A DNA stretch of 64,000 nt, from NCBI RefSeq assembly GCF_013407855.1, contig NZ_JACBZH010000001.1, positions 806,001 through 870,000 on the forward strand. Reading direction: 5' to 3'. How positions within the stretch are numbered: the stretch's first letter is position 1; each line of letters begins with the position of its first letter. Below, one piece after another: positions 34,724 through 42,813 of this stretch. This stretch comes from Actinopolymorpha rutila. GTDB taxonomy: Bacteria > Actinomycetota > Actinomycetes > Propionibacteriales > Actinopolymorphaceae. The position numbers and the translations under genes were made by a program. Under the pieces are notes generated by a model that saw nothing but the letters and a program-made list of their open reading frames with translations, was not told the origin of the DNA and ran no database searches.

Positions 34724-34980
34724 GCTCGTTCTGTCCGACAGTCTTTCGAACCTGAGCGCACCGACCGCGCCGAACCCCCCTCGTCTTGTGGTCTGCTCCG
34801 TTCGGGCCGGATTCGGGCCGAAAGGCCACGCCTACGGGCGTTCCATCCGGGTAGGAACGCGCGTGTGGAACAGCGGGTGCCGGGCAGGTCCGGGCGATCC
34901 CCGATGGGAGCATGCGTGGGGTCTGGGCCATGATGTCCCGAATCGTCCGGGTCACGCAGGCCGACACAAGGAGCCGGTCC

Positions 34981-36387
34981 ATGGACCTCCGCCCACTGAT
35001 CGGGGCACGTCGTATCCGCCGCGGCCGTACGTCCGACCGGGGTGACCTCGCAGCGGTGATCGCGCTCGACCCGGCCGCCGCGGCTCGTACGGCGCGGCCG
35101 ACGCTGCGGGTCGCGCACTTCACCGACACCTACCTCCCGCGCCGTGACGGCGTGGTGACCTCGCTGCAGTCCCTCACCGCCGCGATGTCCGAGCTCGGCC
35201 ACGCGAGCCTGCTGGTGGTGCCGCGGCACCCCGACCAGCCCGCCGACGAGGAGCTGCTGCGGCTGCGGTCACTGCCGTGCGGGGTGGCGCAGTTCAGGCT
35301 GGCGGCCTGGCCGCGCAGCCGGCACGTGGAGCGGGTCGCGCACTGGCTCCCGCACGTGGTGCACGTGCACACGCCAGGTCCGGTCGGCCTGCTGGGCATC
35401 TTCGCCGCGCGCCGGCTCGGGTTGCCGCTGGTGCAGACGTACCACACAGATCTGCGCGCCTACGCCGACGCGTACCGCCTGCCGACCTCGGTGATCGAGG
35501 GCGTCCTGCGCTGCTACGCCCGCCGGCTGGGTTCCCCGAAGCTGGCACTGCCGCACGGCGGCAGCCGCACCGCGCGCCGCGACGCGCTGGTCGACGCGGG
35601 CACCGGCCTGCTGCTGGCCGACGCCGACGCCGTGCTCGTACCGACTCCCGCGATCCTCACCCGCTGCCGGCTGCCGATCGACGACGACCGGATCTACGTC
35701 GCGCCCACGGGGGTCTCCCTGCCGGACGTGCCGACCGGCGCGGGGCCGGCGTTTCGGCGGCGGTACGACATCGGGCCGGACGAGCCGGTCGTGCTGTTCG
35801 TCGGGCGGGTCAACCGCGAGAAGGGCATCGACCTGCTGACCGAGGCGTTCGGCCGGCTGCGCGACGTCGTGCCCGCGGCCAGGCTGGTGCTGGTCGGCGC
35901 GGTGTACGACTCCCGCTGGGTGCAGCGGCTGCTGGAGCAGGCCGGTATCGCCGACCGCACGGTGCTCACCGGCCAGCTGCCTCCCGCGGAGGTGGCCGCC
36001 GCGTACGCCGCGAGCGACGTGTTCGCGTTCCCGTCGCTGACCGACACGCAGGGGCTGGTGATCCAGGAGGCCGCGCTGGCCGGGCTGCCCGCGGTGCTCG
36101 CCGACGAGGCGCTGTACGCCAGCGGGCCACTGGCGGGCACCGGTGTGCTCGCCGGGCCGGACCCGATGCGCTACGCCGAGGCGCTGGAGGACCTGCTGAC
36201 CAACCCGGTCCGGCGGGCACACGTGGGCGAGGAGGCGCGCCGCCAGGCGCGGCGGAACCCGCCGTCGGAGTACGCCCAGCGGATGGCGGCGATCTACGGC
36301 CAGGCGGTACGCAGGGCGGGATCGGCGACCCGGCTGTCGCGGGGCGAGCGGCGCGGTCCGTTCCGGTCCCGGCGGCTGATCGCCTGA
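34981..36387 (+). CDS. GT4 glycosyltransferase (PimB/MgtA-like)
   Basis: The 468-residue GT-B enzyme probably transfers mannose or another hexose to a lipid or glycan at the inner face of the membrane. The N-terminal domain begins RVAHFTDTYLPRRDGVVTSL, like actinobacterial GDP-mannose-dependent transferases. The donor-binding domain has FVGRVNREKGIDLLTEAF and the E-x7-E region FPSLTDTQGLVIQEAALAG. A long cytoplasmic N-terminal extension (about 40 residues) and a segment around residues 180-200 are specific. ATG 34981 follows AAGGAG by eight bases. The acceptor is unknown. Confidence 0.88.
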   Translation: MDLRPLIGARRIRRGRTSDRGDLAAVIALDPAAAARTARPTLRVAHFTDTYLPRRDGVVTSLQSLTAAMSELGHASLLVVPRHPDQPADEELLRLRSLPCGVAQFRLAAWPRSRHVERVAHWLPHVVHVHTPGPVGLLGIFAARRLGLPLVQTYHTDLRAYADAYRLPTSVIEGVLRCYARRLGSPKLALPHGGSRTARRDALVDAGTGLLLADADAVLVPTPAILTRCRLPIDDDRIYVAPTGVSLPDVPTGAGPAFRRRYDIGPDEPVVLFVGRVNREKGIDLLTEAFGRLRDVVPAARLVLVGAVYDSRWVQRLLEQAGIADRTVLTGQLPPAEVAAAYAASDVFAFPSLTDTQGLVIQEAALAGLPAVLADEALYASGPLAGTGVLAGPDPMRYAEALEDLLTNPVRRAHVGEEARRQARRNPPSEYAQRMAAIYGQAVRRAGSATRLSRGERRGPFRSRRLIA

Positions 36388-36429
36388 CGCCAGGGGTTGC
36401 GAAGTAGCCCCCGGGACCGTCCTGATGGG

Positions 36430-36468
36430 CGTCTCACCAATTGACCTGAATTCCCAACATGTGAGACG
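36430..36468. repeat. 8-bp inverted repeat upstream of the leader peptide promoter
   Basis: CGTCTCAC (36430-36437) and GTGAGACG (36461-36468) are perfect inverted copies 23 bases apart, around an AT-rich centre. They lie just upstream of the -35 element of the sulfurtransferase operon, so they may be a regulator site, or a weak hairpin after the glycosyltransferase gene. Confidence 0.45.
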
Positions 36469-36471
36469 ACC

Positions 36472-36500
36472 GTGACAGGGTCGGGCAGGGTCCGTACGCT
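36472..36500 (+). promoter_or_regulatory. Promoter of the leader peptide-sulfurtransferase operon
   Basis: GTGACA (36472-36477, five of six to TTGACA) and TACGCT (36495-36500) are separated by 17 bases. Seven bases after TACGCT is the GTG at 36508, so the mRNA should be leaderless. Confidence 0.65.
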
Positions 36501-36507
36501 GATGCTC

Positions 36508-36588
36508 GTGCTGCGGAGGACCCTGCTGACCAAGCGCCGTGCGGTGGACAACTGCCGCACCTCGACCTGTTTGTGTCCGGCCTCCTGA
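36508..36588 (+). CDS. Cysteine-rich leaderless leader peptide (putative attenuator)
   Basis: A 26-codon ORF starts with GTG seven bases after a TACGCT -10 box. It begins LRRTLLTKRRAVDN, matching the LTKRRAVD core of actinobacterial leader peptides upstream of sulfur genes, and then has three cysteines (CRTSTCLC). The stop is 171 bases before the sulfurtransferase start. CCTCC at 36581-36585, inside the last codons, is complementary to the Shine-Dalgarno GGAGG at 36748-36752. With low Cys-tRNA a ribosome paused on the Cys codons would cover CCTCC and free the downstream site. This mirrors the polycysteine leaderless ORFs described in mycobacteria; function here is inferred. Confidence 0.75.
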   Translation: MLRRTLLTKRRAVDNCRTSTCLCPAS

Positions 36589-36747
36589 ACGACGGCCGTC
36601 CGCTCCACCCGTCGCCCCGCTCCGCGCCGACTCGTACCAGCGGGTTCGAACCTCACGCCGTCCGCGACGCCCCTGACGATCCAGGGCCACCGCGCCCCGA
36701 ATGCTCGCCCGCCGCGCTCTGCGGCAACGTCCCACAACCGCACGCAT

Positions 36748-36752
36748 GGAGG
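36748..36752 (+). promoter_or_regulatory. Shine-Dalgarno of the sulfurtransferase gene, possible anti-SD target
   Basis: GGAGG lies seven bases before ATG 36760. It can pair with CCTCC at 36581-36585; with two flanking G-U pairs (GGCCTCC against GGAGGTT) the helix reaches seven pairs. Confidence 0.5.
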
Positions 36753-36759
36753 TTTCCGC

Positions 36760-37611
36760 ATGAGCCGTGACTCCGTCCTCGTCTCCGCCGAATGGGTGGA
36801 AGGACATCTGGACGACCCCAACATCGTTCTGGTCGAGGTCGACGAAGACACCAGCGCCTACGACAAGGGCCACATCAAGGGCGCCATCAAGCTGGACTGG
36901 CGTGAGGACCTGCAGGACAAGGTCCGGCGCGACTTCGTGGACAAGCAGCAGTTCGAGAAGCTGCTGTCGTCCCGCGGCGTCGGCAACGACCAGACCGTGA
37001 TCCTCTACGGCGGCAACAACAACTGGTTCGCGGCCTACGCCTACTGGTACTTCCGCCTCTACGGCCACCAGGACGTCAAGCTGCTCGACGGCGGCCGCAA
37101 GAAGTGGGAGCTGGACAGCCGCGGACTGGTGGAGGACGTGCCGTCGTACGCCCCCACGCAGTACGTCGCCTCCGACCCCGACCTGTCCATCCGCGCGTTC
37201 CGCGACGAGGTCGTGGACGCCATCGGCCAGCTCAACCTGGTCGACGTCCGCTCGCCCGACGAGTACTCCGGCAAGCTCCTCGCCCCGGCGCACCTGCCGC
37301 AGGAGGTCGCTCAGCGGGCCGGCCACGTGCCCACCGCGGTCAACGTGCCGTGGAGCAAGGCGGCCAACGAGGACGGCACGTTCAAGTCCGACGACGACCT
37401 GCGCGAGATCTACGGCAATGCCGGCGTCGACTTCGGCAAGGACACCATCGCCTACTGCCGGATCGGCGAGCGCAGCTCGCACACCTGGTTCGTGCTGCAC
37501 GAGCTCCTCGAGCAGCCGAACGTCAAGAACTACGACGGGAGCTGGACCGAGTACGGCTCCCTCGTGGGTGTTCCCGTTTCCCTCGGTGACCAGCCTGGAG
37601 ATGCCTCATGA
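36760..37611 (+). CDS. sseA: Thiosulfate sulfurtransferase (tandem rhodanese)
   Basis: The 283-residue enzyme transfers sulfane sulfur from thiosulfate or mercaptopyruvate to an acceptor through a persulfide. Two rhodanese domains are present (about 1-130 inactive, 140-280 active). The catalytic Cys233 lies in the loop CRIGERSSHTW, typical of the actinobacterial CysA/SseA group. ATG 36760 has GGAGG seven bases upstream. The stop overlaps the DUF1416 start (ATGA). The upstream cysteine-rich leader suggests cysteine-responsive control. Confidence 0.95.
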   Translation: MSRDSVLVSAEWVEGHLDDPNIVLVEVDEDTSAYDKGHIKGAIKLDWREDLQDKVRRDFVDKQQFEKLLSSRGVGNDQTVILYGGNNNWFAAYAYWYFRLYGHQDVKLLDGGRKKWELDSRGLVEDVPSYAPTQYVASDPDLSIRAFRDEVVDAIGQLNLVDVRSPDEYSGKLLAPAHLPQEVAQRAGHVPTAVNVPWSKAANEDGTFKSDDDLREIYGNAGVDFGKDTIAYCRIGERSSHTWFVLHELLEQPNVKNYDGSWTEYGSLVGVPVSLGDQPGDAS

Positions 37612-37928
37612 GTGCCAACGACGGTTGCGGCGCGCCCACCGGCGGCGCCGCTCTGGCCGGGGTCAACCTGGCCAAGGAAGCAGTGATCCAGGGTGTCGTC
37701 CGCGCGGACGCCGCCCCGGTGTCGGGCGCCTACGTGCGCCTGCTGGACGGGTCCGGCGAGTTCACCGCCGAGGTCCCGACCGACGCGGACGGCGTGTTCC
37801 GCTTCTTCGCCGGCCCGGGCACCTGGACCGTACGGGCGCTCGCGCCGCGCGGTGCCACGGCGGAGGGCTCGGTGCAGGCCGAGCTCGGCAAGATCGCCGA
37901 GGTCGAGCTCGCGCTCACCCCGGCCTGA
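37608..37928 (+). CDS. DUF1416 family protein
   Basis: A 106-residue cytoplasmic protein of the actinobacterial DUF1416 family, nearly always encoded with a sulfurtransferase of the SseA type, so probably a partner in sulfur transfer. It has an N-terminal CGAP motif (Cys7) and a transthyretin/CarboxypepD_reg-like beta fold (VIQGVVRADAAPVSGAYVRL and DADGVFRFFAGPGTWTVRAL). Start ATG 37608 overlaps the sulfurtransferase stop, giving coupled translation. The role of Cys7 as a sulfur acceptor is a guess. Confidence 0.92.
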   Translation: MSANDGCGAPTGGAALAGVNLAKEAVIQGVVRADAAPVSGAYVRLLDGSGEFTAEVPTDADGVFRFFAGPGTWTVRALAPRGATAEGSVQAELGKIAEVELALTPA

Positions 37929-37985
37929 GTCACTGCGCGGGCCGTACGCGGGTCCGCACACAGAACGAACGCAGAACGAACGCCT

Positions 37986-38016
37986 CGCGGGGCGTCCCTT
38001 CCCGGGACGCCCCGCG
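37986..38016. terminator. 13-bp hairpin terminator (bidirectional)
   Basis: CGCGGGGCGTCCC (37986-37998) pairs perfectly with GGGACGCCCCGCG (38004-38016) around TTCCC. It lies between the DUF1416 stop and the convergent decarboxylase gene. Confidence 0.85.
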
Positions 38017-38088
38017 TCGTGCGTCCGCGGCCAGGCGTTCAGCACCCTGTTCGGGCTGGTCGAGTGGGTGGTCCGGGCGGCTCGGTCG

Positions 38089-39048
38089 TCAGACCAGCTC
38101 GGGATGGGCCCGGAACCACTCGATGGTCAGGCGAAGGCCGTCCTCGACCGGCACCTTCGGCTCCCAGCCGAGGAGGTCCCGGGCGCGGGAGATGTCCGGT
38201 TGGCGCACGCGCGGATCGTCCTGCGGGCGGGGGACGAACGCGAGCTCCGACGCCGACCCGGTGAGGTCGCGGATCCACCGGGCCAGGTCGAGCACCGACA
38301 GTTCGTGCGGGTTGCCGAGGTTGACCGGGCCCGGGTGGTCGGCGTGGGCCATCGCAAGGATGCCCTCCACCGTGTCGTCGACGTAGCAGATCGAGCGGGT
38401 CTGTGAACCGTCCCCGGCGATGGTGAGCGGCTGGCCCTTCAGCGCCTGACGGACGAACGTCGGGATGGCACGGCCGTCGCCCGGACGCAGCCTGGGCCCG
38501 AACGTGTTGAAGAGGCGTACGACCGCGGCGTCCAGCCCGTGGGTGGAGCGGTAGGCCATGGTGAGCGCCTCGGCGAAGCGCTTCGCCTCGTCGTAGACCC
38601 CGCGGGGCCCGACGGGATTGACGTTCCCCCAGTACTCCTCGTCCTGCGGGTGGACCAGCGGGTCGCCGTACACCTCGGAGGTGGAGGCGAGGACGAAGCG
38701 GGCGCCCTTGTCCCTGGCCAGGCCGAGCGCGTGCAGGGTCCCGATCGAACCGACCTTGAGCGTCTGGATCGGGAGCTGGAGGTAGTCGATCGGTGAGGCG
38801 GGGGAGGCGAAGTGGAGCACCAGGTCGACCGGGCCGCCGACGTGGATGTAGTCGGTCACGTCGCACCGCAGCAGCCGGAACGCCTCGTGGGGAAGGAGGT
38901 GTGCGACGTTCTCCGGCCGTCCGGTGAGGAAGTTGTCCAGGCAGAGGACCTCGTAGCCGTCGCCCAGCAGCCGCTCGCACAGGTGGCTGCCGAGGAATCC
39001 GGCACCACCGGTGACCACGGCCCTGCGCGTCGTACTGAGATGTCCCAC
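38089..39048 (-). CDS. UDP-glucuronate decarboxylase-like NAD-dependent epimerase/dehydratase
   Basis: A 319-residue extended SDR enzyme. It has the NAD motif [11 protein letters not shown], the catalytic Tyr-Lys in GVYDEAK, and the Ser in [16 protein letters not shown]. The strings [14 protein letters not shown] and ASPASPIDY are typical of UDP-xylose synthases, which turn UDP-glucuronate into UDP-xylose; other epimerase activities are possible. GTG 39048 is the start just before the Rossmann fold with GGGGG upstream; the frame extends to 39432 without a supporting site. It opens the polysaccharide locus and is divergent from the sugar transferase. Confidence 0.9.
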   Translation of the reverse strand: MGHLSTTRRAVVTGGAGFLGSHLCERLLGDGYEVLCLDNFLTGRPENVAHLLPHEAFRLLRCDVTDYIHVGGPVDLVLHFASPASPIDYLQLPIQTLKVGSIGTLHALGLARDKGARFVLASTSEVYGDPLVHPQDEEYWGNVNPVGPRGVYDEAKRFAEALTMAYRSTHGLDAAVVRLFNTFGPRLRPGDGRAIPTFVRQALKGQPLTIAGDGSQTRSICYVDDTVEGILAMAHADHPGPVNLGNPHELSVLDLARWIRDLTGSASELAFVPRPQDDPRVRQPDISRARDLLGWEPKVPVEDGLRLTIEWFRAHPELV

Positions 39049-39238
39049 TTCATCCCCCTCACCCGATCTGATGTCGAATGGTATTGCCTGAGGGGTTACG
39101 GTGTTCCCGGCTGTCCGGATCGGACGATATGAGTGGCCTGTAACGATGTCCTGGCCGTTGCACCGATCCCGCCGGCAACCGATGGGGCGCGTGGTACGTA
39201 ATACGCAGAAGACGTTCGGGGGGACGGACAACAAAACC

Positions 39239-40762
39239 ATGGTGACGCTGAAGCAACTCGACGAGACGATCGCCGGACGGGCCGTAGCCGGCACCACGGC
39301 CCCGTTGCCGGACCGCCGGGCCACCGCCCGCGGCATGGCGTGGTTCGCCACCGTGGTGATGGTGCTGGACACGGTGCTGATCCTGTGTGCCGGCATGCTC
39401 GCCGCCGTGTCGCGGTTCGGCGAGCCGACCACCTACATCGCCGGGGGATGGCGCGGCTCCAACCTCAGCGGCGTGCCCTACTCCGCCGTCGTGGTGATGG
39501 TGGCCGTCGTGTGGATCGCCGTCCTGGCGGTGCGCGGCGGCTACTCCGGCCGTACGTTCGGCTCCGGTGCGGACGAGTACAAGCTCGTGCTGAGTGCCAG
39601 CGTCGTGACCGCCGGGCTGATCGCGATCCTCTGCTACCTCGCCAAGATCGAGCTGTCCCGCGGCTTCCTCGGGTTCGCGTTCCCCATCGGCGCCGTGCTC
39701 CTGGTGGCCGGCCGCTTCAGCGCCCGCAAGGTCCTGCACCGGCTGCGCGCCGCCGACCGGCTCGTCCACCGCGTCCTGCTGGTCGGCATGCCGGCCGGGG
39801 TGGCCGAGCTGCTCGAGGTGATGCGCCGCGAGCCCAAGATGGGTTTCGCCGTCGTCGGCGCCTGCCTGCCGCGGCTGTCCAAGGACCCCGGTGACGAGGT
39901 GGCCGACCAGGAGCTGCCGATCTACGGCTACCTCGACGACGTCCGTTCCGCCGTCGAGCGTTCCGGCGCCGACACGGTCGTGGTCAGTGCGCTGCCCGGC
40001 CGCTCGTCGCGGCTGCTGCGCCGGCTGTCGTGGTCGCTCGAGGGACTCGGTGTCGACCTGGTGGTCGTGCCCAGCCTGACCGACGTCGCCGGCCCGCGCA
40101 TCCACCACCGGCCGGTGGCCGGCCTGCCGCTGCTGCACGTGGAGGAGCCGGAGTTCACCGGCGCGCGCCGCATCGTGAAGAGCATCTTCGACCGGGTGGG
40201 CGCCGGGATCATCACCATCCTGGCGACGCCGGTGATGCTGGTGATCGCGCTGGCGATCAAGTGCGACGACGGCGGCCCGGTGCTGCTGCGCCAGACCCGG
40301 GTCGGCGTCCACGGCAACGAGTTCACCTGCTTCAAGTTCCGGTCGATGGTGGTCGACGCCGAGCAGCGGCTGGCGGAGCTGCGGGCGGCCAACGAACACG
40401 ACGGGGTGCTGTTCAAGATCCGCAACGACCCGCGGATCACCCGGGTGGGCCGGGTGATCCGGAAGCTGTCCCTGGACGAGGTTCCGCAGCTGTTCAACGT
40501 GTTGCGTGGCGAGATGAGCCTGGTCGGCCCGCGGCCGCCGCTGCCGGCGGAGGTCGAGGCCTACGCCGAGGACGTACGCCGCCGGCTGCTCGTCCGGCCC
40601 GGCATCACCGGCCTGTGGCAGGTGTCCGGCCGGTCCAACCTGTCCTGGGACGACTCGGTGCGCCTCGACCTCTACTACGTCGAGAACTGGTCGCTGTCGG
40701 CCGACCTGGTGATCCTCGCCAAGACGATCGGTGCGGTGCTCAGCCGCAACGGCGCGTACTGA
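39239..40762 (+). CDS. Polyprenyl-phosphate glycosylphosphotransferase (initiating enzyme)
   Basis: The 507-residue membrane enzyme attaches the first sugar-1-phosphate to undecaprenyl phosphate, starting repeat-unit assembly. Four N-terminal hydrophobic segments (about 35-165) are followed by a CoA-binding-like domain (about 170-300), another membrane segment, and the catalytic Bac_transf domain ([58 protein letters not shown]). The layout is WbaP/EpsE-like. The start is uncertain: ATG 39239 is used, but upstream ATGs are in frame. It ends at a strong terminator. Confidence 0.93.
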   Translation: MVTLKQLDETIAGRAVAGTTAPLPDRRATARGMAWFATVVMVLDTVLILCAGMLAAVSRFGEPTTYIAGGWRGSNLSGVPYSAVVVMVAVVWIAVLAVRGGYSGRTFGSGADEYKLVLSASVVTAGLIAILCYLAKIELSRGFLGFAFPIGAVLLVAGRFSARKVLHRLRAADRLVHRVLLVGMPAGVAELLEVMRREPKMGFAVVGACLPRLSKDPGDEVADQELPIYGYLDDVRSAVERSGADTVVVSALPGRSSRLLRRLSWSLEGLGVDLVVVPSLTDVAGPRIHHRPVAGLPLLHVEEPEFTGARRIVKSIFDRVGAGIITILATPVMLVIALAIKCDDGGPVLLRQTRVGVHGNEFTCFKFRSMVVDAEQRLAELRAANEHDGVLFKIRNDPRITRVGRVIRKLSLDEVPQLFNVLRGEMSLVGPRPPLPAEVEAYAEDVRRRLLVRPGITGLWQVSGRSNLSWDDSVRLDLYYVENWSLSADLVILAKTIGAVLSRNGAY

Positions 40763-40975
40763 CCGACACCACCGCGTTCCGCCCCGTTCCGCCCGTTTCC
40801 CCGGCCGGGCGCCGGCCCTTGCCTGCTCGACCCCTGACTTCCTTGCCTGCTTGACCCCTGGCCCTGGCCCCGGCCTTGGCCGTGGTTCGGTTCCTCCGGG
40901 CCGCGGTCTGTCTCGCCGTGTGGGCCCAGCGGGGACTCTCCCTCGCCCGTGCCCTTCTTCACGCGGGCATGCAAC

Positions 40976-41024
40976 GAGCGAGGGCCCTCCCTGCGCGGCT
41001 CGCGCACTGGGAGGGCTCTCGCTC
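40976..41024. terminator. 16-bp hairpin terminator
   Basis: Positions 40976-40991 (GAGCGAGGGCCCTCCC) pair with 41009-41024 (GGGAGGGCTCTCGCTC) with a single G-T wobble and a 17-base loop. It separates the sugar transferase gene from the convergent LCP gene. The rest of 40763-40975 holds only C-rich short repeats and no supported gene. Confidence 0.8.
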
Positions 41025-41032
41025 GCGATTTC

Positions 41033-41092
41033 CGTACGACCTGTTTGCGTACGACCGGCTTCCGTACAACCAGTTGACGTACGACCGGCTTC
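41033..41092. repeat. Four tandem copies of a 15-bp repeat
   Basis: Units at 41033-41047, 41048-41062, 41063-41077 and 41078-41092 vary on CGTACGACCGGCTTC; the second and fourth are identical. They lie between the terminator and the end of the LCP gene, outside any supported coding sequence. Confidence 0.95.
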
Positions 41093-41127
41093 TGGCCTCG
41101 GCTCCTGGCCGCGGTGGTGATCCCGGG

Positions 41128-42264
41128 TCAGCGGACCCGCTCGCCGAGTACCTCGTCCTGACCGTGGGCCTTCAGCCAGTCGCCGACCTTGTCGTCGCGG
41201 ATCGCCTTCCACAAGGTGTCGTCCTTGGCCTTGTCGAGGTAGACGACCGACTGGCTCCCCTCCATGCCGGTGCCCTTGTACGGCGCCGTCATGAACGTCA
41301 CGTTGCTCTGCCGGAGGTCCTTCATCTCCAGGGCCAGCGAGCGCATCTGCCCGGTGCTGAACTCCTCGTCGACGGAGAGGTTGTGGGTGATCGCGTCCAG
41401 CGCCCGGCCGAGCTTCAGCGGGTTGGTCAGCGTGCCGTCGGACATGGTTTGCCGCATCAGCGCGCGCAGGAAGTTCTGCTGGCGCTGCATCCGCCCGAAG
41501 TCGCCGTTTCTCAGGTGGTGGCGCTCGCGCACGTAGTCGAGCGCCTCCTCACCGGACAGCGTGTGCTGGCCGGCGGGGTACATCTTCCCGCTGGCGAAGC
41601 GGGTCTCCTGCTGGAACGACACCTGCACGCCGCCGAGCGCGTCGGTCAGCGCCTTGAAGCCGGTCCAGTCGATCACCGCGAGGTGGTCGATCCGCAGGCC
41701 GGTGAGCTTCTCCACCGTCTGGATGTAGAGCGGCGGGCCGCCGAAGGAGTAGGCGGCGTTGATCTTGTTGGGCCGGTGACCCGGGATCTCCACCCAGGAG
41801 TCGCGTGGAATCGAGATGAGATATGCGGCTTTCCGGTCGCCGGTGATGTGCAACACCATGATCGTGTCGCTGCGCTGGCCACGGCGTTCCCAGGCGTTAC
41901 CCTTGCCGGCTCCGGTGGTGCCACCGGCGGCATCGTCGGTGCGGGCGTCGCTGCCGGCGAGCAGGATGTTCATGGCGTTCGCGCCCGGCGCGCCCTTCGC
42001 GGGCTTCTTCGGCCGCGTGGCCTCCGGCAACTGCGAGAACGCCGGCAACCGCGAGACCTGGTTGCCGAATTTCTCCGACAGCAGGTAGCCGGTCAGCGCG
42101 ATGCCGCCGCCCAGTATGAGGACCAGCGACAGCAGGATCAGCAGCGTGGTCTTGGTACGGCTCGATCGGCGGCGGCGATGACCGGCGGAGCGGCCACGCG
42201 GGCCGTCCTCCTCCTCGCGCAGGCGGATCGAACGTAACCCTTCGTCGGTGCGGTAGTCACTCAT
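41128..42264 (-). CDS. LytR-CpsA-Psr (LCP) family glycopolymer ligase
   Basis: LCP enzymes transfer lipid-linked glycopolymers onto peptidoglycan outside the cell. The 378-residue protein has an Arg-rich cytoplasmic tail (residues 1-38), one membrane helix (about 39-61) and an extracellular LCP domain. Conserved motifs include NILLAGSDAR, RGQRSDTIMVLHI with the metal-binding Asp, SIPRDSWVEIPG with the phosphate-binding Arg and Asp, NKINAAYSFGG, and YVRERHHLRNGDFGRMQRQQ. Location within the polysaccharide locus suggests it attaches the locus product. The ATG at 42264 has AGGGA upstream. Confidence 0.93.
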   Translation of the reverse strand: MSDYRTDEGLRSIRLREEEDGPRGRSAGHRRRRSSRTKTTLLILLSLVLILGGGIALTGYLLSEKFGNQVSRLPAFSQLPEATRPKKPAKGAPGANAMNILLAGSDARTDDAAGGTTGAGKGNAWERRGQRSDTIMVLHITGDRKAAYLISIPRDSWVEIPGHRPNKINAAYSFGGPPLYIQTVEKLTGLRIDHLAVIDWTGFKALTDALGGVQVSFQQETRFASGKMYPAGQHTLSGEEALDYVRERHHLRNGDFGRMQRQQNFLRALMRQTMSDGTLTNPLKLGRALDAITHNLSVDEEFSTGQMRSLALEMKDLRQSNVTFMTAPYKGTGMEGSQSVVYLDKAKDDTLWKAIRDDKVGDWLKAHGQDEVLGERVR

Positions 42265-42656
42265 TAGCGTCCCTGATCCTCATCCCCCGTGAGTGGCGGA
42301 CGTCCGCCCCGGCTGAACTCGACGCGCGCAGCGCGTCTGCGAAGGATGTCCCGAACGCGGGAACCTTCGACAGCACTGACGCGCGACCGGCTGCCCTGGT
42401 TGTCTTCGAACGGGATACCCCGCTTCGCAGACGAAGTCGCACCTGCCGGCCGAGCAATATCGTACGGGGAGGGTGGAGCGGACCCGCCTCGTACGACCGG
42501 CAGGCGTGAGTTGCCCACCTTCGTCCGGAGTCCATTTTGTCCGGCCTTTCCTGGGTCTGTCGACCCCGGGGCGGGGCCCGGCACGTTTCCGGAGCGCTCC
42601 CGCGCCCCTCGCCGGGCCCGGTCGGACCGCGAAACCCTGATTCGCAGGGCAGACCC
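42265..42656. other. Intergenic region with several inverted repeats
   Basis: About 390 bases without a supported gene. GACGCGC and GCGCGTC (42321-42337) form a seven-pair hairpin. CGTCTGCGAAG (42334-42344) is repeated inverted as CTTCGCAGACG at 42423-42433. TCGTACG (42460-42466) is mirrored by CGTACGA (42490-42496). The LCP promoter must lie here. Function of the repeats is unknown. Confidence 0.6.
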
Positions 42657-42662
42657 TAGACT
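42657..42662 (+). promoter_or_regulatory. -10 box for leaderless small membrane protein mRNA
   Basis: TAGACT is followed by seven bases (CGGGCGC) and the GTG at 42670. The same hexamer and spacing occur before the Fur-family gene at 43477. Confidence 0.6.
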
Positions 42663-42669
42663 CGGGCGC

Positions 42670-42807
42670 GTGTGGGAGGCGGCGTTCGTGGCGGTGCTGC
42701 TCGTGCTCGTGCTCGCCGTCGGCCTGCTCGGGGCGTACGTCCTCCGCAACCTGCTCCGCCGCCCCCGGCGTGGCCCACAGAACACCGACCAGCGAAACGG
42801 GAGTTGA
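42670..42807 (+). CDS. Small single-span membrane protein (45 residues)
   Basis: The 45-residue peptide has one transmembrane helix (AAFVAVLLVLVLAVGLLGAY) followed by a basic tail (LRNLLRRPRRGP) that would stay in the cytoplasm. It is preceded by a TAGACT -10 box with leaderless spacing, and its stop is six bases before the nitrobindin start, so it is the first gene of that operon. No family is recognised. The supporting evidence is promoter placement and operon packing. Confidence 0.65.
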   Translation: MWEAAFVAVLLVLVLAVGLLGAYVLRNLLRRPRRGPQNTDQRNGS

Positions 42808-42813
42808 TCCGCC

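Noticed and set aside
40876..42237. A plus-strand open frame containing a PYDLF/AYDRL-like pentapeptide repeat
   Set aside because: It runs through a terminator and is antisense to the LCP gene. The pentapeptide pattern simply reflects the 15-base DNA repeat.
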